A DNA stretch of 64,000 nucleotides from Limnomonas spitsbergensis (lineage: Eukaryota > Chlorophyta > Chlorophyceae > Chlamydomonadales). The stretch spans positions 3,786,001 to 3,850,000 of the forward strand of contig JAYJMM010000120.1 in assembly GCA_037349105.1 (NCBI GenBank), given 5' to 3'. The translations under genes and the position numbers were made by a program. Positions within the stretch are counted from its first letter, which is position 1. The number at the start of each line of letters is the position of its first letter. The notes under the pieces are model-generated. The model ran no database searches, had not been told where the DNA came from, and saw nothing but the letters and a program-made list of their open reading frames with translations. Below are positions 10,890-21,642 of the stretch, in pieces.

Positions 10890-11910
10890 CCGCTTGGGGT
10901 ATCCTTCAGCACGAAAGCGGCAGCTTGGGAAGGTCATGCAAGACATTCCGGCACCTCTGGCTGTAGCACTGATCGCCGCCAAGGTACGTCCAAGGGATAA
11001 TCTATCTAAATTCATAATTTGGCAGCTAACTATGCGGTGCCTGCGACCAGCTACGGAGATGACGTGTGGGCCGTCAGCTGCGGCGTTCCCTTAATAATAA
11101 AACGTAGGCCAGCATGCTTCAGCACTTTCACCTGTCTCCGGGCCACTTTCTTAGTTTCTTCTGCAACCAGCCGGCGGGGCTTGATGGATTCGGGGAGTTG
11201 CAGACCGTTGCAACTCCCTGAATCCCTTTGGAGGACTCAGGGAGTTGCAACTCCCTGAGAGTTGCAGACCGTTGCAGCGGGCCCGGTGGCAGCATGGGCT
11301 GTACTTCTGAAACGCAGAGGGGGCAACGGCAAGACATCAACACGGCTCCCTAATGGTAGCAGCCATGGCGGTCCACATACAACTTGCAGTCACACATAGT
11401 TCCGGAGGGCTGGGTGCATTGGAAGAGCTTGAGCGGAGAGCAGCTACCCTCAGGCAACAACTGACCTGCAGCCGCTACCCGTCACAGAGGTGTTGGCACT
11501 ATTGGACACAGCTTATGCGTGGGGGCAGCAGAATGCCACCTGCCGGGGGGACCCTAAGGACCCTACCACAAACACAAGCCTGAGGCAACTCCAGCGCCTA
11601 GTTTCAGCCAACTGCAAGCGCACAAACTTTCTGGCTGCGGCTCTGCAGGGCATGGGGCCACAAGGGTCTTTACTTGGGAAACGTTGAGTATGGGCTGCAT
11701 GATGTGGCTGATTGCCAAGATGTATTCGATGCAAGCTCACTACCGGTAGGCGGTAGCAAATCGTTAGCCCTTCGTTATTCCCCCCCCTCTTTCTTTTTAG
11801 TAGTTTCTCCCTCCTGAAGTTTCTGTTCTCCCTTCTGAACAGTTGGGCGCCCACGTGGCCGAGCCCACTTGTTCAGGGCCCAGAGGTGTAACGTCAATGA
11901 CATTTTAAGC
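10890..11910 (+). mobile_element. decayed LINE retrotransposon copy with 3' tail
   Basis: The sequence at 10900-11690 runs parallel to that at 52640-53390, which is attached to a reverse-transcriptase fragment. Shared landmarks include CAGCACGAAAGCGGCAGC versus CAGCACAAGAGCGGCAGC, CAACTACGG/CAGCTACGGAGATG, GCAGCCATGGC, and CTGCAGCCGCTACC(C/T)GTCACAGAGG. No frame stays open, so it is a dead copy. From 11765 a T/C-rich stretch leads into the tail TGGGCGCCCACGTGGCCGAG, then CAGGGCCCAGAGGTGTAACG and TCAATGACA, the 3' end shared with other LINE fragments in this window. Confidence 0.72.
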
Positions 11911-12594
11911 CAATGCACATGTAGCTCGACCCATGGAGGCTGCCTTCGAGCATGTGTATACCACACAAAATATCAACAACCGTGTGTGACACATGGTCTT
12001 GGTTGAATTATGCACAAATATCTTAATGGCTAGAGATATTTTGCAACCTCTTACATGCATGGTCATCATCTCCTCCTCTCTTCAATCATTAGACAAACGA
12101 ACAATGTAAGTTACAATGTAATAATATATATAAACCGATACCGGTATGCTATGTTAGTTGAGAAGCGGACAGGCCTCGGCCCACACTTCACTCGTGCACA
12201 GCTTCCTTGATCCTAAAGCCTATGCAGGGTGTATCACTTAATCTGGGACATCGTTCACAATTTGTTCAGTCCCATGACATCAATTTATTCTCCGCACTCG
12301 CCAGAGGGCCCGACAAGTTTCTTACTGAGGCATTTCCATGCTAAGGAGACTCAAAAGGCCAAGCTACAAGATTCAACCAACATAACAAACTAAACACCAA
12401 ACCTACTTCAGGCAATCGTGAACGTCTCCAGCGTATCTATCGCTCAAAAACAGATAAAAGCGTTGGACATGAGAAACAGCAGGCGATGCAGACTTGTTTT
12501 GGCAGCCAGGAAAAATCATATGGCCTTCATGGTGGCCCGAATGTCGAGCTAGGGTAAAAGTGTGCACAACAAGATGTATGTCACGAGTCGTTAT

Positions 12595-12685
12595 GTCACA
12601 ATGCTCAACACACAACGCAGGCGCCCACGCGGCCAAGCCTTCTTGTGCATGGCCCGGAGGTGTAGCGTCATGTTCACACAATTCA
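12595..12685 (+). mobile_element. short LINE tail remnant
   Basis: A diverged tail only: GGCGCCCACGCGGCCAAGCC, then GGCCCGGAGGTGTAGCGTCA. It sits just beyond the 3' end of the F-box/LRR gene. The TGTAA of the consensus is mutated to TGTAG. The stretch 11911-12594 shows no other feature I recognise. Confidence 0.65.
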
Positions 12686-12728
12686 GGCTTGGAGCTCGCT
12701 TGCAGACAAAGCTGCAATATTAAGAACA

Positions 12729-14267
12729 CTACTGCCCATCAAACTGCAACTTATTATCAAGACTGCAGCGCCTGAGGTCGAGATGTAGCAACGCAATACT
12801 GGAGAGGGCTAGTAGATCTCCCAATTTGTTGCAGTAGCTGATGTTGAGGTAACCCAGCTCATCACAGGCTGACAGAGCTGTCAAGTCCTCCACATTTGTG
12901 CAACCGCTAAGGTCTAGATGTTGCAGCAAAACACAAGCTGACAGGGCTGACAAGTCTACCAATGCAGGTAATCCACTGAGGTCGAGATGCTGCAGCGCAA
13001 CACAAGCTGACAAGGCTGACAAATCCACCAGCTCTTTGCACGCACTCAGGTTGAGATGTTGCAGCGCAACACAAGCTGACATGGCCGACACGTCTCTCAC
13101 ATTGCAGCAAAAGCTGAGGTCAAGATGTTGCAACGCAACACAAGCTGACAAGGCGGACACGCCTTTGACGCGCATGCAACATCTGAGGTCAAGATGTTGC
13201 AGCGCAACACAAGCTGACAGGGCTGACAAGTCTTTCACACAGTCGCAGTAGCTGAGGTCGAGATACTGCAGTGTAGCGCAACTTGAGAGGCCTGACAAGT
13301 CAATCACATTGGCACATCCGCTGAGGTCAAGATATTGCAGTGCAACACTGAATGACAGAGCTGACAAGGTGTCCAACCTGATGCATGCGCACATGATAAG
13401 AGTTTGCAATGCTACACAAGTCGACAGGACGGCCAAATCTTCCACTCTGTAGCAACAACTGAGGTTGAGATGTTGCAACGCAACACATGCTGACAGGGCG
13501 GAAAAATCATCCACCTCTTTGCACCTTCTGAGATCAAGGTGTTTCAGCGCAACGCAAGCTGTCAGAGCTGAAATGTCATCCACCATGCAGTCGCCGAGGT
13601 GGAGATATCGCAGCGCAACACAAGCTGACAAGGCAGACACGTCACTCAAGCGTCTGCACATACTGAGGTTGAGGTGTTGCAGCGAGCTCAGGCCTGATAG
13701 ACCAGACAAGTCATTCAGGCAATTGTTCATTGCCAAGTTGACATGCCTCAGCTGACGGCAGGGCCAAAATGCGTCCAAGTCTTGTAAATCGTTGCATCTT
13801 GACAGGTCCAGGTGTTGCATGGCGGGGAAAGGCCCCGCAACGGGGATGAGGTAAAGGGCTCCCTCACTCTGGAGGTGCAACCTCTCAATCTGGCTCCAGG
13901 GAATGCACAGGCTGGACAGGAAGCCCTGATCGATCCAACCGGTGACCTCCACTCGAGTCAGACAGGGCATGCGAGAGATGATGTCATTGAGAACATTGAA
14001 GCGAAGTTTACGGTCTGAGCTGTGCACTTGGTAGCCGGTAAAGACCAGCCGACTGTTGCTGAGGTCAAACGTGTCTCGGAAGCTTTTTGAGGTTGAGCGA
14101 ATGGACTTTGCTGTACCCCCAGCAAGGCACAAGATCTGGCCCAAAAGATCTGCAGGGAGCTCTGAGATGTAGTCGTGCTGATATGCACGGTCCGGAGGGA
14201 GAGTTGACTTGTGAAGTGTTAAGCAGTCCCCTAGGCAGTCGAGGTAGGGTTCATGCAGCTTAGTCAC
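12729..14267 (-). CDS. F-box/leucine-rich-repeat protein
   Basis: Long open frame of about 512 codons without introns. Residues about 34-75 (ELPADLLGQILCL ... SIRSTSKSFRDTF) resemble an F-box, which would bind SKP1 in an SCF ubiquitin ligase. They are followed by about 16 leucine-rich repeats of 23-24 residues of the cysteine-containing type (for example LQHLDLSGCTNVEDLSALSA-like units), likely the substrate-binding solenoid. The repeats are very alike at DNA level, suggesting recent unit duplication. The frame opens at a GTG (14267) with no in-frame ATG before the F-box and a stop at 14322-14324. A short upstream exon spliced near 14300 is therefore likely and the true N-terminus is unknown. 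Substrate unknown; AMN1-like and other LRR families are alternatives if the F-box reading is wrong. Confidence 0.83.
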   Translation of the reverse strand: MTKLHEPYLDCLGDCLTLHKSTLPPDRAYQHDYISELPADLLGQILCLAGGTAKSIRSTSKSFRDTFDLSNSRLVFTGYQVHSSDRKLRFNVLNDIISRMPCLTRVEVTGWIDQGFLSSLCIPWSQIERLHLQSEGALYLIPVAGPFPAMQHLDLSRCNDLQDLDAFWPCRQLRHVNLAMNNCLNDLSGLSGLSSLQHLNLSMCRRLSDVSALSACVALRYLHLGDCMVDDISALTACVALKHLDLRRCKEVDDFSALSACVALQHLNLSCCYRVEDLAVLSTCVALQTLIMCACIRLDTLSALSFSVALQYLDLSGCANVIDLSGLSSCATLQYLDLSYCDCVKDLSALSACVALQHLDLRCCMRVKGVSALSACVALQHLDLSFCCNVRDVSAMSACVALQHLNLSACKELVDLSALSACVALQHLDLSGLPALVDLSALSACVLLQHLDLSGCTNVEDLTALSACDELGYLNISYCNKLGDLLALSSIALLHLDLRRCSLDNKLQFDGQ

Positions 14268-14329
14268 ATGGCATGAGGAGTTTTCATTTGCAACCCCTGG
14301 GGGGCCATTCGAGACGACATTTCATGCAG

Positions 14330-15840
14330 GGCTACCATAAATGCCAATCAGTCAAAATATAAGGTAAATGTACGCACAGATGCGCTGTTGCGGTAGGGCG
14401 GTACCGTGTTTGAGCTAGCTGGCCCTCAATATTCACCATGCATGCACCTTTGTCATGGAAAGTACGATGGTAAATCAGTGACACAGAACATGCATAGGGT
14501 ATAGTGACGCAGCCTGCCAGCCCCCATGCATGGGCCCGAATCTCACCCCAAGAGTCACCATGCAAGCATCATTGCGAACATTCAACACATACTTGATTCA
14601 GTGGACCGTATAATGCAAAACGGCCTTACAAAGCAGCCTTGTTTCCATGCAGACACTGGCCAAGCAGTCGGTAACTGCCACAAGCCCTGAGGTATGGTTC
14701 ACTAGTAGTTGTGGAGTGGCATTCATTTATTCACCCAGCAGTCCTACATGGAGAAATCCCATGTGCCTTCTTCAAGGCACGTGCTCCAGTGTACTGCTTG
14801 TCCCAATTATAGAGGAGAGAGGTCATTTATCCTAAACAGCAATTGTAATGTTCAGAAGTCTTGGTCCCAAATGCCTCCTACCCGATCGAAGCTTGGCTTA
14901 GACAACAAGAACACTTACCGGATTTTGAAGGATTTGTTGCCAGGGCCCCGGGAGCATAGCTTCGGTAGTGGGTCTGTATGGATGCAATAATCGCATTCGC
15001 TGATCGGAGGCAGTAGAGAGCGAACAGGTGCGTCCTCCAGATGGGATGCATTTGCAATGGATGGAAACAAATGGGGGAAGAAGACGCTGTAGCGTGATTT
15101 GAAGAATGCCGGTACAGATATGCGTGTTGATGCTCAGCTCTGATGCTCGGCTCGTTCACTGCATACAGAGATTACTGGTACTTCTGTGTCGGCCGTATGG
15201 ATTGGTATGAACTTCCTGCGATCGGTTGAACACTATTTTGTGCATGGCGGCCGACGGAGCGAAAGCGATCAGAGCCTCAGCTAGGTTGCCTGCAATACTC
15301 CATATTTGCCGTGTCTTTTCTTGGTCTTGCCGTGTCGGCCCGGGTGGGGTCAACCCCCGCCCCCATGTCCCATGGTGTGGGTATTCAAAATCATAAAAAA
15401 ATCCACACTTGCCACCCGCTACGCCCTGCCGGTCCGTGGTCCCCTCAGCTGCACATGGTTGTCACTGATTCCCTTACATTTTTTCTGTCCCATACATCAC
15501 ATGTGATGACCCGCAGGACTGTAAATCTTCACCCTGCGTAGGTACAGGCCGGAGACGGAAGACAATACCAGACAAGCCCGGTTCCAGAGGACCCCCCAAT
15601 CGGTATGGGGCTTGGCCCAACTCTATTCCCGAAGTAGGCGGTCCAGGGGCAAAGGCTCAGCCCATGCATGTGGTTCTGCAACAAATGAACCCTCGAGCAA
15701 CAGTCTATGACTCTATGCAAAAGCTTTGGAACCTCAGTTTTAGGGAAGGCGGTTAGGTGAAGAAGGCAACATGAGGACAATGTCACATCGGAACCTTTAT
15801 CTTAAACATTATTTAATCATCACAGCTTGCATGTCCAGAA
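14330..15840. other. intergenic, no recognised gene
   Basis: Short frames only. This should include the promoter of the F-box/LRR gene and the 3' flank of BUD23. A TTACA at 15853-15857 (TGTAA on the minus strand) lies about 365 bp beyond the BUD23 stop and could be its poly(A) signal. Confidence 0.45.
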
Positions 15841-16037
15841 ATTGAAGGACAGTTACACGTTGTGCGGAACATACGAAGCCTGCTTGATACGAATGGAGTC
15901 AATGTTTAGTTCCTCAACCTCCATTCAGTATGACCTGGAACCACACGCCGTACCTCCGTTGGCATCACTTAAAAACATCAACAACTAAAGCTTGAGCAGA
16001 CACTGAAGTGAATGTACCAGTATACTCGTGCGCATCA

Positions 16038-16165
16038 GACCACCTGCTGGGCGGTCACCACTACGGCCGATTGGGACTTCACTACGCTCGGCCTATGGCT
16101 ATTTGCCGGAGCAACAGGGCTTGCTACACCAAGATCTGGCAGCCATTGACCAGGTTCTGCCTGAA
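16038..16165 (+). repeat. dispersed repeat family C, copy
   Basis: Diverged copy with GGCGGTCACCACTACGGCC, CGGCCTATGGC and GCAACAGGGCTTGCTACACC, lying in the 3' flank of BUD23 in the opposite orientation to the gene. Confidence 0.6.
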
Positions 16166-16221
16166 GGTGGCTGAATCACCCTGAACTAAACATTACGGGC
16201 TCCACACCAAGGTCTGAATCT

Positions 16222-19200
16222 CTACGTAGCATGCTTCCGCTTGCGGGCCGTGTACTTGGTGTCAGTTGGGATGCCGGTATAGCCCCTCTTCCTCATCTGG
16301 TCCTTCTTCTTGAAGACCCACTCGCGCCCCTTGCCACTGGCCTTGCCATCCGTCTTGCGACGCTTGTTGCTCCTGCCTTGAACCTGGGGCAGGTGAAAGC
16401 AGAGGGATGTGTCAATGCCAGATAGACAGATGTGAATCAAAACATAGGTGGCAATCCTGTTAACACTGCAACAGGGGAGGTCCAACGCGAAGAAGGCTGG
16501 AAAAGGGCGAGCTTTGGAGCTTGCCAAGTCCCCTATCCCATCACAGTCAATAGTAGGTAAGGACTCCTTACCTTGACCTCCGACCTTCCTTCCTCCTCGG
16601 GTTCCTCTCCATCCAACCCCTTGGCCTGTTTGGGCAGTTCAAAATTTAGCGAGGTTCAAAAAACAAGCACAAATCTCAGATGTGTCGAGCTGAGCAAGCA
16701 TATTCAATTGCTGTTAGCACAAATGGTTATTTGGCACGGGAAAAAATGTCGGAGTCAGTGACAAGACGGATGCACACAAGTCGAGGACACACATCGCTGC
16801 CAAAAACCAAGTCCTGGCTTTGCTACCGGGTTTGTATCATAAATACTTCATACTGGCACAGACAGACCACCAGACCAACTTGTTGACCATTGCTGCGGCA
16901 TCTAAACCAATGCCAGCAGCATGATGTGCCCGATGAGGATGCCAAACGCACCTTGGGCACGTACGAGCTAGTGCCCACCATGAGCACCAGAAAGTACTTT
17001 TTAGCACGCGTGCTGTGCGGGAAATCCACAACGAGGCCACCAGAAAAGCCGACCTGAAGCAGCAGGAGGAGAGGAGAGAGACGTGTTCAGCTAGCATTGG
17101 CAAGAAGCCTGAAAAAACAGTTATACAAACAAACACGCTCTCCGGCAGTCCACCTGCCCACCCAGTCGAATATACTGGCAGTCCACTCACCAATCCCCCC
17201 AGTCGTATATACATGGTGAGCTCTTAGGTAGACATGTCCTAAAATCATCGCGGCGGTTGACGGCTTGGCGCCTGGCCTCCATGCCTACCGGTAATGGGGC
17301 GATGCAGGATCACAAAAGCAACCTCAATCCCTCCACAGGTGCTGCTCACCTTCATGGCAGCGCCCACTATCATCTCTGCTTGAGTAGCATTCTCAGGGTA
17401 CACCTGGTCACAAAAAATGAACGCTTTCAAAGTTTGCTGCCAGGATCGATCTGTGTGAGGTCATCAGTCAACCTCAGCAGTGAAAAGATTTGGAATCTCC
17501 TCGATGTCCTCAGCGGTGTTGATTTTAGTTAAGACCAGACCAGGCCACCGTCTGTGGGCCACTGGGCTGCCACCACTGGGGCCAAACCGATTTAGACCAA
17601 ACCTTGGCAGGCCCACTACAGGTTACCCGGGCGGTACAGGTTGCTGCACCAGGCCCGTCAGCCGTAGACCGACATGTAGCAGAAATGGAGATGTGACAAA
17701 AGTGTCAGTAAATACCAGTAAATGCAAAGTGGAACCGAAAAAGCAATTGGCAGTTGGGCACATAGTCACCTACAAGTCCGCATTGTAAGGACCCTCTCGG
17801 GCACAGAGCTTTGCTGCACCACGGCTACATTATTCACACATTCCCCCTCCAGCCTCCCTGCTCTGCATATATGAGATATCCACCATCCACTGCCCACAAT
17901 AACGCCCTGGCTGCCCCTCCACTAGCAAGTCTGCAACACTGCCCTGGCTTCCCTCTACCACCCATCTCAGCCAAAAAAACTGCAACACAGCCCTGGCTCT
18001 CCTCTACCACCCATCTAAGCAACCATTGTTGAGGGGTCGTTACCTGTACCCTCTGCCCCTTCCCCACACACCTGCAGCACCGCCCTGGCTCCGCGCCTCA
18101 ATGCAGCGTACAAAGTTTCAAAGAACCTCTTAAGGCGCTTCCTACCACAAGCAGAAATAAGCAGGCAAAAACATCATACATACAAACAAGCAGGCATCAA
18201 GATCATATATACAAACAAATCCAAACCAGAGCAGGCAAGCAACAACATAGCTCCACCCATCTCAGCCCCACCTGCACCCCAGACGTGACACTGACGCATC
18301 AAACACGTAGACAAGCAGGTGCAAGCAAGAAACAGCATCACACTGCTAATGTCAGCCCCATGTGTACCCCATGCGGTGAGACATGGGCGAACCCCATGCT
18401 GCAACCATGCAGGTGCAGGCAAGGAATAACACGGCATGCTTCATCTCAGCCCCATGTGGATCCTAAGGTTGATACATGGACGTATCATGCAGCAACCACG
18501 CAGCGACAAGCAAGAAACAACATGACACCACTCTCTCAGACCTATGCAAAACCGAAGGGTACTTATTAATCTGTTACTGTGAATGGTCACGTATTGAGAG
18601 GGTCAGCCTCCATCACAAGCAGGCGGGTGTGCTGTGGTTCACGACTGCGTCAGTCCCCTCTCAGCCCTTCACCAGCACATGCCCAAAACCATGGCTTCAT
18701 GGGAGGGCATGCCTTATTGCCACGATAGCCCACATCCCAGCTGCAAGCATCGACTCGCCATAACAGCTCCGACCGACAGCCCCCGTAACACAATGCACCT
18801 GGGTTCATGAAAGGACTTGTCCGCATTGCAGAGCCACTGCACTGCACTGATGGAGATTGCACCGTCAAACGTGCCGGGCCTGTGGCAGAGTTCAGCGTTA
18901 ACGATTTAGGGTTCAGGACTAGGGGATTCACAGGGTTCACATCGCAGAGCCACTGCCCTGTACTGATGGAGAGGGCAACGTCAAACGTGCCCAGCATGTG
19001 GAAGGGTACAGGGTTTCAAGATCCAAGATTCGCAGGGTCCACATTAAGAGCTACCGCACTTCACTCCTGGATAGGCCTCCGTACACTTGCCATGCCTGCG
19101 GCAGAGTTCAGGGTTTACTTCTTGTTGCAGGAGAGCAAACGAGTCAATCTTACAAAACTAAAACTAAAAAGGCATGGGAACAATAAGTCATGGGAACAAG

Positions 19201-21071
19201 GTTCAAGCTTCATAACATAGCCAGTGGAAACAGAACAAATGATACGGTGGGCGGTGGCAGCATGTGGAGCCAGACTGCCCAGCCCATTTGAAACAGAAGG
19301 CCGGGTGTACGATTTGGCGCTGCACCGACAGCTGGAGCCTGGAGGCCACGACCTGCTACCCCAAGACGCCAGCACTGCAACTTAATGTAATCCAGTAGGT
19401 ACTAGGTAGCGTACGTATCGGTGTTTCATGTATGTGCTTGCAAGACCACCACAGCCAGGCTAGCACCACTGGGCCGTACGGGACCAAACCATGACCGCCT
19501 ATGGCCTTCAGCCCCAGCGACAGGGCTTGCTGCAACCAAGCACCTGCGGCCGTAGGCCGAGAGGTACCTGAATTGCAGCTGAAGCATTGTGAATTAAGGG
19601 TGAGGGATGCTAGAGCAGTGGGGCTAAGCTGGGCAGGGCCACGCTCCTAAGATTGAAGGTCGGGACCAGGACATATGGCAGGCCGCAGGGTCCTACACTG
19701 TCCTTTGAAGGCCCTCAGGGGATACAGCCTAAGCCGAATGACAAGGATGCATGTTAGGTCAGAAAAGACCGCATGCCGGTCATGCCACTTGCCTGGGAGG
19801 CAGGCCGAGACCCGAGCTGTGCAACTAGAACCGACACATTCTTCAGAAGAAAGCACATTGATTCGGGGAGAATTCATATCGCTTTAGGCTTGATTGGGTG
19901 GGAAATTTAAAACCACGGGGAAAACAGTCACCGGTACTGCCAATATCATTACTTGAAGTTATATGCCCCTCACCTTAGGGGCATGCCGTGGCCCATGTCA
20001 TGAAGGCATACATCTCCCTCAACCTCACGCTCCACCGCGATGTCCAGCATGGAGGGGCTGATGTCAAAGCCTACCCACATCTGGCCCTGAAAGCAGGCAA
20101 TGCAGCAGTGCAGACGGTCAACAGCAGGCCAAGCAAAATATGCAACTATTGGCGCACTTGCTAATTTAAAGCCAGCGACAGGGGAACGAGGAAGCACCGA
20201 GGGCAGACACTTTGCATTGATCAAGGCAGAGATCACATGGTCAATTAGTCACTCACTTCCGCGTACTTAGTCTCTCTCCTCCCTACGCCTGGCGCGTCAC
20301 TCCACCGCCACACAAACCCCTATCATGCCTCTAGGCAACTAGGAGTTCATTGGCTTGGTGGACCATGTCATCAAACGCCTTACTTAGGGCAGCCGCTTCG
20401 AGCACAAGTCACCATTACCACCCTGAAGACGTCAGTGCCGCGCCCATATGCATGAGCTGCAGATCTCACCAGTTCTGATAGCTGCTCCCCGCTCAGGCCA
20501 GAGCCGCAGCCGATATCTAGCAGCATCTTGGGGGGCCCGTCTTCCGGCAGCGCCAGCAGCTCCACTGCCCGCTCAGTGAGCCTCGACTGGAGTGGGCCAC
20601 GGAGGGGAGAGTTGGATTTAGGAGCCGCACATAAGACGAGATGAGACACTTCAGGGCGTGCTGGCGTGCAGTGCCCTTACCAGGGTGTGGGTGGTTGTGT
20701 CAACTAGGACCAAGAGGTATGAAGCCTGGGCTTTCAGGAGACCTAGTACGGCGTGAGATGGCCGTTTGAATGCATGGACAGCGCAGGGCTGCATGTGTGC
20801 ATGGACAGCGCCGGTGAGATGCGAGGTGCATCGATGCATGGGTGCATGGACAGCGCTGGTAAGATGCGAGATGCATGAACGCATGAGTGCATGGATAGCC
20901 CAAGAAGACATGCCTGTGAAGCTGGAATGGCTAAGATTCCTCGAGATCTCCCTGCTTCAGCCGCACCTGGATCTCTATCATACGGCTGTTGTTGGTGTAC
21001 TTCCTGGCCTCATCCTCGTTGTAGAAAACATCGGGAGGAGCAGCGTGCTCTGGTCTTTCGCCCTTGCCCAT
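16222..21071 (-). CDS. BUD23: 18S rRNA (guanine-N7)-methyltransferase BUD23
   Basis: SAM-dependent enzyme that, with TRM112, methylates one guanine of 18S rRNA and supports 40S ribosome maturation in the nucleus. Nine exons: 21071-20967, 20586-20470, 20086-19974, 18879-18799, 18141-18072, 17403-17350, 17053-16952, 16625-16572 and 16383-16222. All phases agree and give 285 codons plus stop, close to the human protein (281). Evidence in order: [27 protein letters not shown] and [20 protein letters not shown] motif [97 protein letters not shown]; and a basic tail with TKYTARKRK. The start is the only ATG giving the family N-terminus. Several introns contain degenerate copies of neighbouring exon edges. 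Confidence 0.96.
17535..17690 (+). repeat. dispersed repeat family C, representative copy
   Basis: Representative of an abundant repeat of about 150-170 bp. In order it has a start like CCAGACCA, GGCCACTGGGCTGCCACCAC, a GGGGCCAAACC segment, a CGG(C/T)C..CAGCCGGTGGCCCAAGCAG-like core (diverged here), GCTGCACCAGGCCC, CAGCCGTAGACCG and the end ATGTAGCAGAA. No coding capacity and no A tail are seen. More than a dozen copies occur in introns and intergenic DNA here, most on the plus strand. Its class is unresolved: a non-autonomous DNA element or SINE-like element are both possible. Confidence 0.65.
17895..18105. repeat. degenerate copies of the BUD23 exon 5 donor end
   Basis: The exon end at 18072-18100 (minus strand GGAGCCAGGGCGGTGCTGCAG in two parts) recurs as GAGCCAGGGCTGTGTTGCAG near 17980-18000 and as AGCCAGGGCAGTGTTGCAG near 17929-17950. 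A weaker trace lies at 17902-17920. Each copy ends in CAG like the exon. Confidence 0.7.
18230..18545. repeat. imperfect tandem repeat of about 60-115 bp in BUD23 intron 4
   Basis: Recurrent blocks AAGCAAGAAACA(G/A)CAT, ATCTCAGCCCCA(T/C), and CATGCAGCAACCA with three to four spaced copies. No coding signal. Confidence 0.6.
18799..19120. repeat. threefold tandem duplication of BUD23 exon 4
   Basis: The functional exon (18799-18879) and its acceptor are followed on the plus-coordinate side by two degenerate copies, about 18918-19010 and 19035-19115. The middle copy still reads [18 protein letters not shown] on the minus strand, but its acceptor region has lost the AG. The third copy keeps only traces such as TGCGGCAGAGTTCAGGG. 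Only the first copy has both splice sites intact. Confidence 0.85.
19445..19590 (+). repeat. dispersed repeat family C, copy in BUD23 intron 3
   Basis: Contains GACCACCACAGCCAGGCTAG, CACTGGGCCGTACGGGACCA, CGACAGGGCTTGCTGC and GCGGCCGTAGGCCGAGAGG, then ends close to TGAATTGCAGCTGAAG. Confidence 0.65.
20755..20910. repeat. tandem repeat in BUD23 intron 1
   Basis: Three to four copies of a unit with GCATGGACAGCGC(C/T)GGT(A/G)AGATGCGAG, split by short GCATG-rich spacers. On the minus strand each unit carries an ACCAGCGCTGTCCATGCA-type string. Confidence 0.75.
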
Positions 21072-21140
21072 GGTTTCTTGCTCGGCTAATTATCAGTTGA
21101 TCTGATCTTATAAATGGTTGTTACCAATGATCTTGTACTT
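21072..21140 (-). promoter_or_regulatory. 69-bp spacer between BBIP1 stop and BUD23 start
   Basis: The same-strand spacer contains no ATG on the coding strand and no TGTAA. It is too short for an ordinary 3' UTR plus promoter plus 5' UTR, so the two genes may share one transcript. Confidence 0.55.
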
Positions 21141-21642
21141 CTAAGCACGTGGTTCGTAGAAAGGCTGCTCCTTCTCTGCTGGCTGCTTCTTTCCAGCGTT
21201 GTTGAGCTCTGCTACCTTGGCCTGCACCGAGATTCACAGGCATGGCAGTAAGGGGTGACAGGTTACATAGCATGGCTTTGCAGAGAAACTCAGGCTCTGA
21301 TTTGCGCATGGAGTCACAGGCATGGCAGTAAGATGCGGAAGACATTGCTCTGCACTTGTATCCGTCCCAGTTTCTCACCTCCATCTCTTCTAGTTTCTGC
21401 AGGGTGATTGACTTGAGAGGCAGAATCTTGGGCTTGCACAGGATTTCGGTAAGGTTTCCTTTCTCGGACACGACCAGCCCGGTTTTAGGTAGTACTTCGT
21501 GAGCTGCCGCTCTCTGCATCTCATGTAAAAATATACACGATCAGGATGCAAAAGCGGCTCCTGAAGGACTGAAGCGCAAAGGCAAGCTACGAAGACATAC
21601 GGTTGTTGAACGTGCCGTGACGAAGCCTACCTTATCAGACAT
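21141..21642 (-). CDS. BBIP1: BBSome-interacting protein BBIP1 (BBIP10/BBS18)
   Basis: Small subunit of the BBSome, the coat complex that moves membrane proteins in and out of cilia; it also helps BBSome assembly. Three exons, 21642-21631 (only MSDK), 21513-21379 and 21221-21141, give 75 codons plus stop. The family core is clear: [14 protein letters not shown], then the highly conserved [21 protein letters not shown] short basic and glutamine-rich helix ends the protein. Length fits the human protein (about 92). Introns have good GTAGGC and GTGAGA donors. The second intron contains a duplicated string CACAGGCATGGCAGTAAG (about 21235 and 21310). The next gene on the same strand, BUD23, starts 69 bp after the stop. 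Its presence implies a ciliated alga. Confidence 0.92.

Noticed and set aside
18918..19010. Alternative BUD23 exon reading [16 protein letters not shown]
   Set aside because: It lacks a usable acceptor AG and does not keep the downstream frame; the copy at 18799-18879 has both splice sites and better conservation.
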